A stretch of DNA of 30,397 nt, from positions 1-30,397 of the forward strand of contig JAEWAF010000104.1 of assembly GCA_023391815.1 (NCBI GenBank), read 5' to 3'. The first letter of the stretch is position 1. Every line of letters starts with the position of its first letter. A model generated the notes under the pieces. The model was not told where the DNA came from. It saw nothing but the letters and a program-made list of their open reading frames with translations, and ran no database searches. Made by a program: the position numbers and the translations under genes. This DNA is from Pseudomonadota bacterium. Its GTDB lineage: Bacteria; Pseudomonadota; Gammaproteobacteria; Steroidobacterales; Steroidobacteraceae. This document shows, in pieces, positions 1 through 8,113 of this stretch.

Positions 1-226
1 CCCCTTTTTCGCCGGGGGTTGCCCCGCGCGCCAAACTACGGCACAGTCATTCCCTCAAACGCTTTTCAGATCGTCGCCGCGCTGACGAACGCGCCAGACC
101 TTACGCATAATACGAACATACCTCGGGGCGTTTGCATGAGGGCACTTGCGACGCAATTCGCGAATTGCAGATAGCAAGAACCTATCCTTTCCGTATTGTT
201 GCCGGATCAACATACAGAACAGGTAA
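1..226. other. 5' flank without a gene
   Basis: No convincing coding region is seen before fimT. The first ~30 bases are runs of C, T and G that resemble a ragged contig end. The rest presumably carries the promoter of the pilin operon. A 16-bp palindrome at 153-168 is the only clear structure and is listed separately. Confidence 0.5.
153..168. promoter_or_regulatory. Perfect 16-bp palindrome upstream of the pilin operon
   Basis: GCAATTCGCGAATTGC is an exact palindrome 59 nt before the fimT start. A -35-like TTGCGA at 146-151 abuts it, and a weak -10-like GATAGC lies at 170-175, so the palindrome would fill the promoter spacer. That position suits a repressor operator or a MerR-like activator site. 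The promoter hexamers are weak and the role is inference. Confidence 0.35.
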
Positions 227-802
227 ATGCCCGACAGGCCGACGCTCGCTATGTTCGTGATCGCTCCAGTTCCTCACACCACCCGCTTCGTGTCCGGATT
301 CACCATGATCGAGCTCATGGTGACGCTGGCTGTCGCCGCGATCACACTCGGGCTCGCGGTACCCGCTTTTACCCAGATGACCGTCAATACCCGGTTGACC
401 ACTCAAGCGAACGAAGTCGTCGCCGCGCTCAACCTGGCGCGGTCCGAAGCGATCAAGCGCAATACCAGCGTTTCATTCTGTCGCGTCGATCCCAACAAGG
501 ACGACACCTGTGCAAATTCGACACGCGCCTGGACCAATTGGATCGTCACGACCGGCTCTGGCGGTAACGTGTTGCGTCGGGGCGCCGTGAACACTTTCTC
601 TGGCGGCATCAGCATGCAGTCGACGTTGATCGGTGACTCGGTCACGTACCGACCGGAAGGGCTCGCATACACCGGTGGCTCCATCGTCAACGATCAGCGC
701 ATCACGGTGTGCGCTCCGCGTAATGCCAGCGGCAGGCGTGTCACGCTGGGAAGCGGCAGCCGCCTGTCGACGACCACTCTGAGCGGGACGTGCGGAGCAT
801 GA
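227..802 (+). CDS. fimT: Minor pseudopilin, FimT/GspH family
   Basis: This is a minor type IV pilin that would help start pilus assembly at the inner membrane. A class III prepilin leader ends in SG|FTMIEL, with PilD cleavage predicted between G24 and F25 and the conserved Glu5 of the mature protein at E29. A hydrophobic helix follows (about residues 27-48), then a GspH-like globular domain. Length is 191 aa, normal for FimT/GspH. ATG 227 is chosen because a CAGG lies just upstream; ATG 251 is a possible alternative that keeps the leader. It opens the fimT-pilV-pilW-pilX-pilY1-pilE operon, and its stop overlaps the pilV start (ATGA). Confidence 0.85.
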   Translation: MPDRPTLAMFVIAPVPHTTRFVSGFTMIELMVTLAVAAITLGLAVPAFTQMTVNTRLTTQANEVVAALNLARSEAIKRNTSVSFCRVDPNKDDTCANSTRAWTNWIVTTGSGGNVLRRGAVNTFSGGISMQSTLIGDSVTYRPEGLAYTGGSIVNDQRITVCAPRNASGRRVTLGSGSRLSTTTLSGTCGA

Positions 803-1269
803 GGCATCCAGTCATCGGGCCCCACGCAGAACGCGGTGTCGGTTTGATCGAAGTGCTGATTTCGCTGCTGGTCTTGTCGGTCGGCATGCTCGGCCTGGCG
901 GGCCTGCAGATGTGGAGCCTGAAAAACAATCAAGGCGCGATGGAGCGGAGCCTCGCCGTCGTGGAGACGCACTCGATCGTGGACGCCATGCGAGCCGATC
1001 GAGCGAACGCGATGGCCGGCCGCTTCAATGACGGCGCGACTCGCGACGGTACCTCGTTCGCGTCGCAGTCCCTGGCAACGTGGCAAGACAACCTGGTCAG
1101 GACCTTGGGGCCGAGCGCGACCGGCGCAATCTCGTGTGCGACCAGCGGTGTCGATGCCGGTGTTTGCACCATTCGCGTCACCTGGACCGATACGCGCTCC
1201 GCCGGCAGCACGACGGACCGGCAGACCACAGGCTCGCAGCAGGAACTCGTGACTGTGGTGCATCTATGA
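799..1269 (+). CDS. pilV: Type IV pilus minor pilin PilV
   Basis: This is a minor pilin of the priming complex. The leader ends in ERG|VGLIEVL, with cleavage after G13 and Glu5 at E18, followed by a long hydrophobic helix (LISLLVLSVGMLGLAGLQ), typical of PilV. Length is 156 aa. ATG 799 is chosen over GTG 790 because it overlaps the fimT stop as ATGA, which implies translational coupling. The next gene, pilW, starts in the same manner. Function is inferred from the leader and gene order, since the globular part is poorly conserved in this family. Confidence 0.85.
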   Translation: MRHPVIGPHAERGVGLIEVLISLLVLSVGMLGLAGLQMWSLKNNQGAMERSLAVVETHSIVDAMRADRANAMAGRFNDGATRDGTSFASQSLATWQDNLVRTLGPSATGAISCATSGVDAGVCTIRVTWTDTRSAGSTTDRQTTGSQQELVTVVHL

Positions 1270-2264
1270 GGGAGCGGGGCTTTACGCTCGTCGAGCTGAT
1301 GATCTCGATGGTGCTGGGGCTGGTGGTCATCGGCGGCGCGATGGGCGTCATCGTCGCGAACCGCCAGAGTTATCGCGCCAACGAAGGGTTGTCACAAATT
1401 CAGGAGAGCGCGAGAACCGCGTTCGAACTGCTGGCGCGCGACGTGCGGCAAGCGGGTGTGACGGGCTGCGATAGCAGCGGCAGGATTGCAAACGTCCTCA
1501 TCGAGCAACCCGGTGCCACGCCTGCATGGTGGCAAAACTGGTTTGGCATGCGCGGCTTCGACGGCAGCCAGACCGACAGCGCCGTCGGGTTCGGCAGTTC
1601 CACGTTGGATAACAGAATCAGTGGCACCGATTCCCTGCAATTGCAGGGAATCGATGGCACCGGACTGACGGTCGTCAAGCACAACGCCAACGCGGCGGAG
1701 TTTCAGATCAGCGCGCCGACGACCGCGATCGCCCCGGACGACATCCTCATGGTTTGCGATTTCGACCACGCGGCGATTTTCAAAGTCACCAACTACAACA
1801 GCGCCAACACCACCCTGGTGCACAACACCGGCAGCGGCGACTGGCCACGCAATTGTTCCAAGGGGTTGGGTTATCCCACCGACTGCGGCCCTTCTGCCAC
1901 GGGCAATTCCTATACCTACGGTCCAAATTCGCAGATCGCGCGCTTCTCCGCGGTGGATTGGTACGTAGGTGACAACGGCCGGCCCGCGGAAGGCGGGCGC
2001 TCGTTGTTTCGTCGGCGTATTGGCGGAGCTCGCGAGGAAGTCGTCGCGGGCGTCAGCGACATGCAGATCACCTATCGTGAGTCGGGGCGGTCCGATTTCG
2101 TGCCGGCCAGCCCAAGCGTGGTGTGGGCCAACGTCAACGCCGTGATGATCACACTCACCCTGCAGAGCCCCGATCAACGAATCTCCACCGACACGAGCGT
2201 GAACTCCGGCCGCCTGCAGCGCGTCTTCACCAATGTCATCACCTTGAGGAATCGCGTGCCATGA
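1266..2264 (+). CDS. pilW: Type IV pilus minor pilin PilW
   Basis: This minor pilin would form the pilus-tip priming complex with FimT, PilV, PilX and PilY1. The mature protein starts after G5 (MRERG|FTLVELMISMVLG), with Glu5 present, followed by a transmembrane helix and a large C-terminal domain. At 332 aa it is the usual PilW size and the largest minor pilin here. The same frame is open far upstream inside pilV, but the pilin leader and the ATGA overlap with the pilV stop fix the start at 1266. Several Cys residues (for example near GCDSSG and CDFDH) could form disulfides. Confidence 0.85.
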   Translation: MRERGFTLVELMISMVLGLVVIGGAMGVIVANRQSYRANEGLSQIQESARTAFELLARDVRQAGVTGCDSSGRIANVLIEQPGATPAWWQNWFGMRGFDGSQTDSAVGFGSSTLDNRISGTDSLQLQGIDGTGLTVVKHNANAAEFQISAPTTAIAPDDILMVCDFDHAAIFKVTNYNSANTTLVHNTGSGDWPRNCSKGLGYPTDCGPSATGNSYTYGPNSQIARFSAVDWYVGDNGRPAEGGRSLFRRRIGGAREEVVAGVSDMQITYRESGRSDFVPASPSVVWANVNAVMITLTLQSPDQRISTDTSVNSGRLQRVFTNVITLRNRVP

Positions 2265-2818
2265 GCACCGCGTGCCGCCAGAAAGGAGTGGCGCTGATCG
2301 TTTCACTCGTCTTATTGGTGCTGGCGACGCTCATCGGCCTCGCGGCCGTACGTGGCACGACTCTGCAGGAACACATGAGCGCCAACATGTACGACCGCTC
2401 GCTTGCCTTTCAACGAGCGGAGTCGGCGCTGCGGGCCGCCGAAGCGGCCATCACGGCCAATGGAAACATCAACGATCTGCACGGTGTCGATTGCCGGCCG
2501 GTCACTGGCGTCGCCTGCCCTGTCATTCCCGAGAACACTTTCAGTGGCACCAGCGCCAACTGGGTCGACGTCGACCAGTCTCACGCCGTCAACAGCGCGA
2601 AAACGCCAGGGACGCCGCAGTATTTCATCCAGTTCATGGCGACCGGCGCGGCCGAGAGCAGCTTCGACCTGGGTGCGAACGCAGACTCCGCTGCCTATGG
2701 CGCGGCCAGTGTCGAGAACGTCGCGTATTACCGGATCACTGCGCGCAGTAGCGCCCCCGGTGATGCCGTCGACCGATCGATCGTCGTTCTGCAATCCACC
2801 GTGAAACGTTCGTTCTGA
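2261..2818 (+). CDS. pilX: Type IV pilus minor pilin PilX
   Basis: PilX-type minor pilin of 185 aa. The N-terminus reads QKG|VALIVSLVLLVLATLIG, then the PilX N-terminal signature LQEHMSANMYDRSLAFQRAE. As in other PilX proteins, the position of the mature Glu5 is not Glu (the mature protein begins VALIV). This agrees with its special role in the tip complex. ATG 2261 overlaps the pilW stop (ATGA) and is preceded by GAGGA at a workable distance. The stop is 22 nt before pilY1. Confidence 0.85.
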   Translation: MSTACRQKGVALIVSLVLLVLATLIGLAAVRGTTLQEHMSANMYDRSLAFQRAESALRAAEAAITANGNINDLHGVDCRPVTGVACPVIPENTFSGTSANWVDVDQSHAVNSAKTPGTPQYFIQFMATGAAESSFDLGANADSAAYGAASVENVAYYRITARSSAPGDAVDRSIVVLQSTVKRSF

Positions 2819-2840
2819 GCCTGGCGTTAGCGAGGACGTC

Positions 2841-5800
2841 ATGTCGATGAGCAATGAAACGCCGCGGGCGCGGCGCTGGCTGCTTGTGAAGTTTCGTCAC
2901 GCGTTGCTGGGCACGTCGTTGACGGTTCTTGCTGGCGCGGCGAGCGCTCAAACCGCGAGCAACACCGTCGCGCAGTCACCGCTCACCGTTGCCGGCAACG
3001 TTCCCGGCAATCTGTTGCTGGTACCGTCGGTCGAATATCCGACGCTCGATAGCATGGCGAATCTCGGGAACTACGACACGACGCGCGCCTACACCGGCTA
3101 TTTCGATCCCGCGAAATGTTACAAGTACTCGTACAGCGCGACCGAGGCCAATCGCTATTTCTATCCGGTGTCCACGACCACGACGCGCACCTGTAGCAGC
3201 AGCTCGCAGCAGTGGAGCGGCAATTACCTGAACTGGGCGACGACCCAGACGATCGATCCGTTCCGCAAGGCGTTGACCGGCGGCTTTCGAGTCCGCGACA
3301 CCGCCAGCGAAACCTGGTTGGAAAAAGCACGCTACGACGGCAACGGCGCCAACAGCCTGTTTCCAAACCGGCGCATTCCCGTCAGTGGCAACAACTCCAC
3401 GCTGGTGAGTGGCGCGACGCCGGCGAACTGGAACGATTTCACGTACCGCATCTGGACGCTCGGCAACCGCATGCGCTTCACGCGCACAGGCAACCTCAGC
3501 ACCGATCCGGTCATCGACTACGATCCATCGGTGCACACGGCGTCGTCGCTCGATGGCTCAAAGGTGTACGAAGTCAGTGTGCGCGTGAAAGTGTGCGACT
3601 CGAGCGTCGGCATCGAGAGCAACTGCGTGCAGTACTCGCAAGGCTGGAAGCCGGAAGGGCTGATCCAGAAATATGCCGATCGCATTCGTTACAGCGTGTT
3701 CGGCTATCTCAACGACAGCAACATTCTGCGCGACGGCGGCGTGCTGCGCGCTCGCCAGAAATTCGTGGGCCGGTACAAGCTCGATCCATCGAGCAACCGA
3801 TTGGTCGACAACGGCAATCGCGAATGGGATCCGTCCACCGGCGTACTGGTGCAGAACCCGGATTCGGCCGATGCGACCGCGACCTCGGCCGCCGTCGGAC
3901 AGGCCATCTCCAACAGCGGCGTCATCAATTACATCAACAAGTTCGGTCAGATGACGACCCAGAATCACAAGAGTTACGACCCGGTGAGCGAGCTGTATTA
4001 CGCGGCGATCCGTTACCTGAAGAATCAGGGCAACGTGCCCGAGTACACCGCGCTGAGCGGCACCAGTTCGCAACGCTACAACGCCGCCGACGGTTTTCCG
4101 GTCATCACCAACTGGGACGATCCGATGCAGTACAGCTGTCAGAACAACGCGCTGCTCGGCATCGGCGACGTGAACACTCATCGCGACAAGGACCTACCCG
4201 GGAGCACCTGGACCACGGATGAGCCGACGCGGCCCGCGACGGTTTCGGCGGATAACACGGTCAATGTCGTGACAGCGACGCAGAAGATCGCGCAGCTCGA
4301 AGGCATCACCATTCCCACGCCGTTCACCGGCCGCGAGAACTCGGCGTTCATCGCCGGCCTGGCGTACGACTCGCACACCAGGGATTTGCGCCCCGATCTG
4401 GCGGACAAGCAAACAGTCTCGACCTACTGGGTGGACGTGCGCGAGAACCAGGTTCTGGAACCGCGTTCGAGAAATCAGTACTGGCTGGCGACCAAGTACG
4501 GCGGTTTCGATGTGCCGGAAAATTATCAGCCGTACTCGCAGACCGCCGCGCTCAACGCTTCCTTGTGGAGCAGTGGCGAGATTCTGTCGACCGGCGACCC
4601 GCGTCCGGAAAATTTCTATGTCGCGAGCGAAGCCGACAAGATGGTGGAGAGCCTGACGCGCGCGTTTGCGAAGATCGCCGCCGAATCCCTGGGTGCGGGC
4701 ACCGCCCTGGCGGCGAGCTCGGCGCAGATCGAAACGGACACCAGAGTCTTCCAAGCGCAGTTCTACAGCGGTACGTGGCGTGGCGACCTACGCGCTTTCT
4801 CGGTGGGCGCCAATGGCGCGTTGTCCACCAATCCATTGTGGCGCGCCGGCCTCACAGTAGCCGCAGTGCCCTGGTCGGCTCGGCCGATTTATTTCTACAA
4901 CCCGCAAGGTAACAACGCCAGCGCGAAGTATCGCGCGTTCACCTGGGACAATCTGGGATCGGCCCAGCAGACCGCGCTGGGTTCGGCGGACATCGTGGAT
5001 TACCTGCGAGGCGATCGAAGCAAGGAAGAATCGCAGACGAATGGAACCTTCCGCACACGTACCGGCGTGCTCGGTGACATCGTCAATTCCAGCCCGGTGT
5101 ACGTGGCCAGGCCGAACGCGGCGCTCTACGAGCGGGCGAGCTTCACCGGCGCGTCGTCGTACGCGGCCTTCGCCAGGGCTCAAGCGAACCGAACCCCCGT
5201 CGTCTATGTCGGCGCCAATGACGGCATGCTGCATGGATTCAACGCGAACGACGGTACCGAGACTTATGCGTTCGTGCCCAACACCGCCATCCTCAACGGA
5301 CTGCGCACATTGAGCAGTCCGACCTACGAGCATCGTTATTTCGTCGACGGTGAAATGGTCGTGACCGATATTTACGACACCGGTGCACGTAGCTGGAAAA
5401 CCATTCTGATCGGGACCATGGGCCGCGGCGGTCCCGGGGTGTTCGCGCTCGATGTCACCAACCCCGGCGATGTCCAGTTCCTGTGGGAAAAGAACGGCAC
5501 CGACATTCCGTCCCTGGGAAAGAACATCGGGCGACCGGTCGTCACGCAAGTAGCCGATGGCGACTGGCGCGTGATCCTGGGCAACGGTCACGGCACTTCG
5601 GCGGGCTCGGCGCAACTGATCATGATCGGCGTGCGCACCGGCGCGGTGACGGCGGTCGATACCGGCGCCAACGGTGGTAATGCGCTCAGCGCCGTGCTGG
5701 CTCGCGACTCGGACGGCGATCGCATTTCCGATAGCGCTTACGCGGGCGATTTGCAGGGCAATCTTTGGAAGTTCTCCGACCTCGGCCGTACGCCGAGCGT

Positions 5801-6548
5801 GACCAGGATTTTCGAAGCACGCGATCCCACCAACCAAGCTCAGCCGATCACGGCCGCACCGCTCGCGGGCAAGGATCCGACGACGGGTACAGTTTGGGTG
5901 TTCTTTGGCACCGGGCGTTTTTTGAGCACCGCCGACCCCAACGATCGTCAGGTGCAATCGTGGTATGGCATCAAGGACAACAGTGCCACCGCCGCGACTC
6001 GAAGCAGCCTGGTGCAAAGGCGCATCCTTTCCGAGTCGCGCAAGGGTTCGTTCACGGTGCGCGCAATCGACGAGGGCTCGGTCGGCGATTTCGGCAACCG
6101 CAGAGGCTGGTATATGGATCTGGTCTCGCCGGTAAATGGCGCGCGAGGCGAGCGCATCGTCGTGCCAAATCACTTCCTGGGCGGAGCGCTGATCGCCACG
6201 ACCCGAATCCCGGAGGCTTCCGACATCTGCCATCCGACCGGCAGCGGCTTCGTCATGGCCATCAATCCGTTCACCGGTGCGCGTCTCGACAGCACGTTCT
6301 TCGATGTGAACCGCGACGGACAATTCACCAATGCCGATGAAATGACGGTGGGCGGCTCGTCGACCACGGGCGAGGGCGGACGCAACGTCGCTGTCACCGG
6401 CGTCAGCACCGGCGAAAGCTTGAACGACTTCGTGTCCACGGGGCAGTACATGCAGTTCCAGTCGCACACGTCCGAGCTGGACCGACTCAAGTTCCAAGTC
6501 CCCGCAACCGCCGCCGGCCGCATGAGCTGGCGCGAGATCGTCAACTGA
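2841..6548 (+). CDS. pilY1: PilY1-like pilus tip adhesin / biogenesis factor
   Basis: A 1235-aa exported protein. The predicted Sec signal peptide ends at ASA|Q (after A36). The C-terminal half is the PilY1 beta-propeller: it contains YVGANDGMLHGFNA and a calcium loop D956-S-D958-G-D960-R-I-S-D964, equivalent to the regulatory Ca2+ site of PilY1. A second EF-hand-like loop, D1155-V-N1157-R-D1159-G, lies near the C-terminus. PilY1 caps the pilus tip, counters PilT-driven retraction and mediates adhesion or surface sensing. I see no DxSxS MIDAS motif in the N-terminal half, so the von Willebrand A domain of the Pseudomonas protein appears absent or replaced. GAGGA precedes the ATG. Confidence 0.9.
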   Translation: MSMSNETPRARRWLLVKFRHALLGTSLTVLAGAASAQTASNTVAQSPLTVAGNVPGNLLLVPSVEYPTLDSMANLGNYDTTRAYTGYFDPAKCYKYSYSATEANRYFYPVSTTTTRTCSSSSQQWSGNYLNWATTQTIDPFRKALTGGFRVRDTASETWLEKARYDGNGANSLFPNRRIPVSGNNSTLVSGATPANWNDFTYRIWTLGNRMRFTRTGNLSTDPVIDYDPSVHTASSLDGSKVYEVSVRVKVCDSSVGIESNCVQYSQGWKPEGLIQKYADRIRYSVFGYLNDSNILRDGGVLRARQKFVGRYKLDPSSNRLVDNGNREWDPSTGVLVQNPDSADATATSAAVGQAISNSGVINYINKFGQMTTQNHKSYDPVSELYYAAIRYLKNQGNVPEYTALSGTSSQRYNAADGFPVITNWDDPMQYSCQNNALLGIGDVNTHRDKDLPGSTWTTDEPTRPATVSADNTVNVVTATQKIAQLEGITIPTPFTGRENSAFIAGLAYDSHTRDLRPDLADKQTVSTYWVDVRENQVLEPRSRNQYWLATKYGGFDVPENYQPYSQTAALNASLWSSGEILSTGDPRPENFYVASEADKMVESLTRAFAKIAAESLGAGTALAASSAQIETDTRVFQAQFYSGTWRGDLRAFSVGANGALSTNPLWRAGLTVAAVPWSARPIYFYNPQGNNASAKYRAFTWDNLGSAQQTALGSADIVDYLRGDRSKEESQTNGTFRTRTGVLGDIVNSSPVYVARPNAALYERASFTGASSYAAFARAQANRTPVVYVGANDGMLHGFNANDGTETYAFVPNTAILNGLRTLSSPTYEHRYFVDGEMVVTDIYDTGARSWKTILIGTMGRGGPGVFALDVTNPGDVQFLWEKNGTDIPSLGKNIGRPVVTQVADGDWRVILGNGHGTSAGSAQLIMIGVRTGAVTAVDTGANGGNALSAVLARDSDGDRISDSAYAGDLQGNLWKFSDLGRTPSVTRIFEARDPTNQAQPITAAPLAGKDPTTGTVWVFFGTGRFLSTADPNDRQVQSWYGIKDNSATAATRSSLVQRRILSESRKGSFTVRAIDEGSVGDFGNRRGWYMDLVSPVNGARGERIVVPNHFLGGALIATTRIPEASDICHPTGSGFVMAINPFTGARLDSTFFDVNRDGQFTNADEMTVGGSSTTGEGGRNVAVTGVSTGESLNDFVSTGQYMQFQSHTSELDRLKFQVPATAAGRMSWREIVN

Positions 6549-6561
6549 GTTGAACACGAAT

Positions 6562-6969
6562 ATGCGTTATCGAAACGATGCCAGGGGCGTGACCTTGGTC
6601 GAGCTGCTGGTGACGATGTCCATCGTCGCCATCCTGACGGCGATTGCCTATCCGAGTTATCAGAACCATGTGGCCAAGACGCGCCGCAAGGCCGCGACGG
6701 CTTGCCTGTCGCAGTACGCGAACTTCATGGAACGGTTCTACACGACCAATCTCACTTATCAGAACGCGAACCCGCCGGCCTTGGGATGCAGCACCGAGAA
6801 TGATATGAATCGTTCCTATGCTTTTCCGCCGCCCACCACGACCGCGCGCACGTATTCGATCAGCGCCGTGCCGACGGACTCACAGCAGGCGAGGGACCCC
6901 GATCGTTGCGGGACGCTGACGCTGGATCAGGCAGGCAACCGCGGGGCCGCCAAGAACACTTGCTGGTGA
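6562..6969 (+). CDS. pilE: PilE-type (minor) pilin
   Basis: Type IVa pilin of about 135 aa with a short leader, DARG|VTLVELLVTMSIVAIL. Cleavage is after G9 and Glu5 is E14; AYPSYQNHVAKTRR follows the helix as in PilE. The C-terminal region has Cys residues (LGC, DRC, NTCW) able to form the D-loop disulfide. It follows pilY1 by 13 nt, the usual place of pilE in gamma- and betaproteobacterial minor-pilin operons. ATG 6562 is preferred, but an in-frame TTG at 6550 is possible. No clear terminator hairpin is visible after the stop. Confidence 0.85.
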   Translation: MRYRNDARGVTLVELLVTMSIVAILTAIAYPSYQNHVAKTRRKAATACLSQYANFMERFYTTNLTYQNANPPALGCSTENDMNRSYAFPPPTTTARTYSISAVPTDSQQARDPDRCGTLTLDQAGNRGAAKNTCW

Positions 6970-7019
6970 GTCGTCGCTCGTCTTGGATTCACCCGGGGGT
7001 TCAATCACAATGACACCCC

Positions 7020-7997
7020 ATGAAAAACATCGCCACCGAGGCCAGCCGACCCCGATCCTGGCGGGCCGCGCTCGTCGATCGTGAGCTCGAGCTCTGGCAA
7101 CGAGTGCGCGATCACGGTGAGCAGCGCCGTCAACATCTTTCCGAGCGCGCGACCGGAGTACTGGCCGACGCCATTCAATGGCTCGCCGAGCTGCCGGAGA
7201 ATTCCATCCACGCGGTGGTCACCGATCCGCCGTACGGCATCGTCGAGTTCGAAGAAAAAAATCATCGCAAGCTGCGTGCGGGCCGTGGTGGGGTGTGGCG
7301 CATTCCGCCATCGTTCGATGGTGCCAAGCGCAGCCCGTTGCCGCGATTCACGGTGCTCTCGCAGGACGAGATCAACGCTCTATATAATTTCTTCGGGGCC
7401 CTCGCTTGTGGACTGAATCGCGCCCTCGTTCCCGGCGGCCACGTATTCCTCGCGTCCAATCCGTTGCTGTCCACGATGACGTTCCATGCGTTCCAACGCG
7501 CCGGTTTCGAGAAGCGCGGCGAAATCATCCGCCTCGTGCAAACGTTGCGCGGGGGCGATCGTCCCAAAGGCGCCGAAAAGGAATTCTCCGAGGTGTCGAT
7601 GATGGCCCGCTCGTGCTGGGAGCCGTGGGGCTTGTTCAGAAAGCCGTTCGAAGGCACCGCCGCCGATAACTTGCGCAAGTGGGGCACCGGCGGCCTGCGC
7701 CGAATTTCAGGCGAGGAGCCGTTCAAGGACGTCATCACCTGTTCGCCGACTCGCGGCGCCGAGCGCGAGATCGCGCCCCATCCTTCGCTCAAACCGCAAC
7801 GTTTCCTGCGGCAGATCGTGCGTGCGGCATTGCCTCTGGGCGTCGGCATTGTCTATGACCCGTTCGCGGGCAGCGCATCCACGCTCGCGGCCGCCGATCA
7901 TCTCGGCTATCACGCCATTGGCACGGAACGCGATGTGACTTACTTCGCGATGGGCTGCAAAGCTTTCCCGAAATTGAGAGCGCTGACGCTCGGCTGA
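7020..7997 (+). CDS. Orphan DNA methyltransferase, beta class (N6-adenine or N4-cytosine)
   Basis: A 325-aa SAM-dependent DNA amino-methyltransferase. The catalytic motif T68-D69-P70-P71-Y72-G is near the N-terminus, and the SAM-binding motif D280-P-F-A-G284-S is near the C-terminus. This motif order (IV before I, with the recognition region between) is the beta class, which includes CcrM-like enzymes. No restriction endonuclease gene is adjacent, so it is probably a solitary regulator or a relic of a modification system. It sits between the pilus operon and roxA on the same strand. No strong ribosome site was found before ATG 7020. The target sequence cannot be told from this reading. Confidence 0.8.
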   Translation: MKNIATEASRPRSWRAALVDRELELWQRVRDHGEQRRQHLSERATGVLADAIQWLAELPENSIHAVVTDPPYGIVEFEEKNHRKLRAGRGGVWRIPPSFDGAKRSPLPRFTVLSQDEINALYNFFGALACGLNRALVPGGHVFLASNPLLSTMTFHAFQRAGFEKRGEIIRLVQTLRGGDRPKGAEKEFSEVSMMARSCWEPWGLFRKPFEGTAADNLRKWGTGGLRRISGEEPFKDVITCSPTRGAEREIAPHPSLKPQRFLRQIVRAALPLGVGIVYDPFAGSASTLAAADHLGYHAIGTERDVTYFAMGCKAFPKLRALTLG

Positions 7998-8025
7998 CCG
8001 CACGACCCGGCAACCCTGCTCGAAA

Positions 8026-8069
8026 TCGTCCCTTCCGACGAAGCCCCGTTGCGCCCCGGTCGCTAGATT
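8026..8069 (+). promoter_or_regulatory. Candidate operator plus -10 of roxA (site 1 of 4)
   Basis: TCGTCCCTTCCGACGA at 8026-8041 is an inverted repeat (TCGTC-N6-GACGA). A 22-nt gap leads to the -10-like TAGATT at 8064-8069, with no good -35. The repeat centre lies about 42 nt before the predicted start near 8076, the position of class II activators. The same repeat occurs before three other units of this cluster. The repeat and spacing are seen; the function is inferred. Confidence 0.65.
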
Positions 8070-8072
8070 CGA

Positions 8073-8107
8073 CCCTGTACAGAACTCATTCGCTGGGACG
8101 TACAGGG
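8073..8107 (+). promoter_or_regulatory. Hairpin in the roxA 5' leader overlapping the ribosome site
   Basis: CCCTGTAC (8073-8080) and GTACAGGG (8100-8107) form a perfect 8-bp stem with a 19-nt loop. The right arm covers the first part of the strong ribosome site AGGGGGA (8104-8110) before ATG 8114. It could protect the mRNA 5' end or tune translation. Function is not shown by sequence alone. Confidence 0.4.
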
Positions 8108-8113
8108 GGAATC

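Noticed and set aside
1080..2264. A 394-aa version of PilW starting inside pilV
   Set aside because: The prepilin leader (RERG|FTLVEL) and the ATGA overlap place the true start at 1266; the upstream extension is an open frame through pilV.
4788..6557. A 589-residue minus-strand open frame opposite pilY1
   Set aside because: It is a shadow of the PilY1 propeller region, which carries conserved calcium loops on the plus strand.
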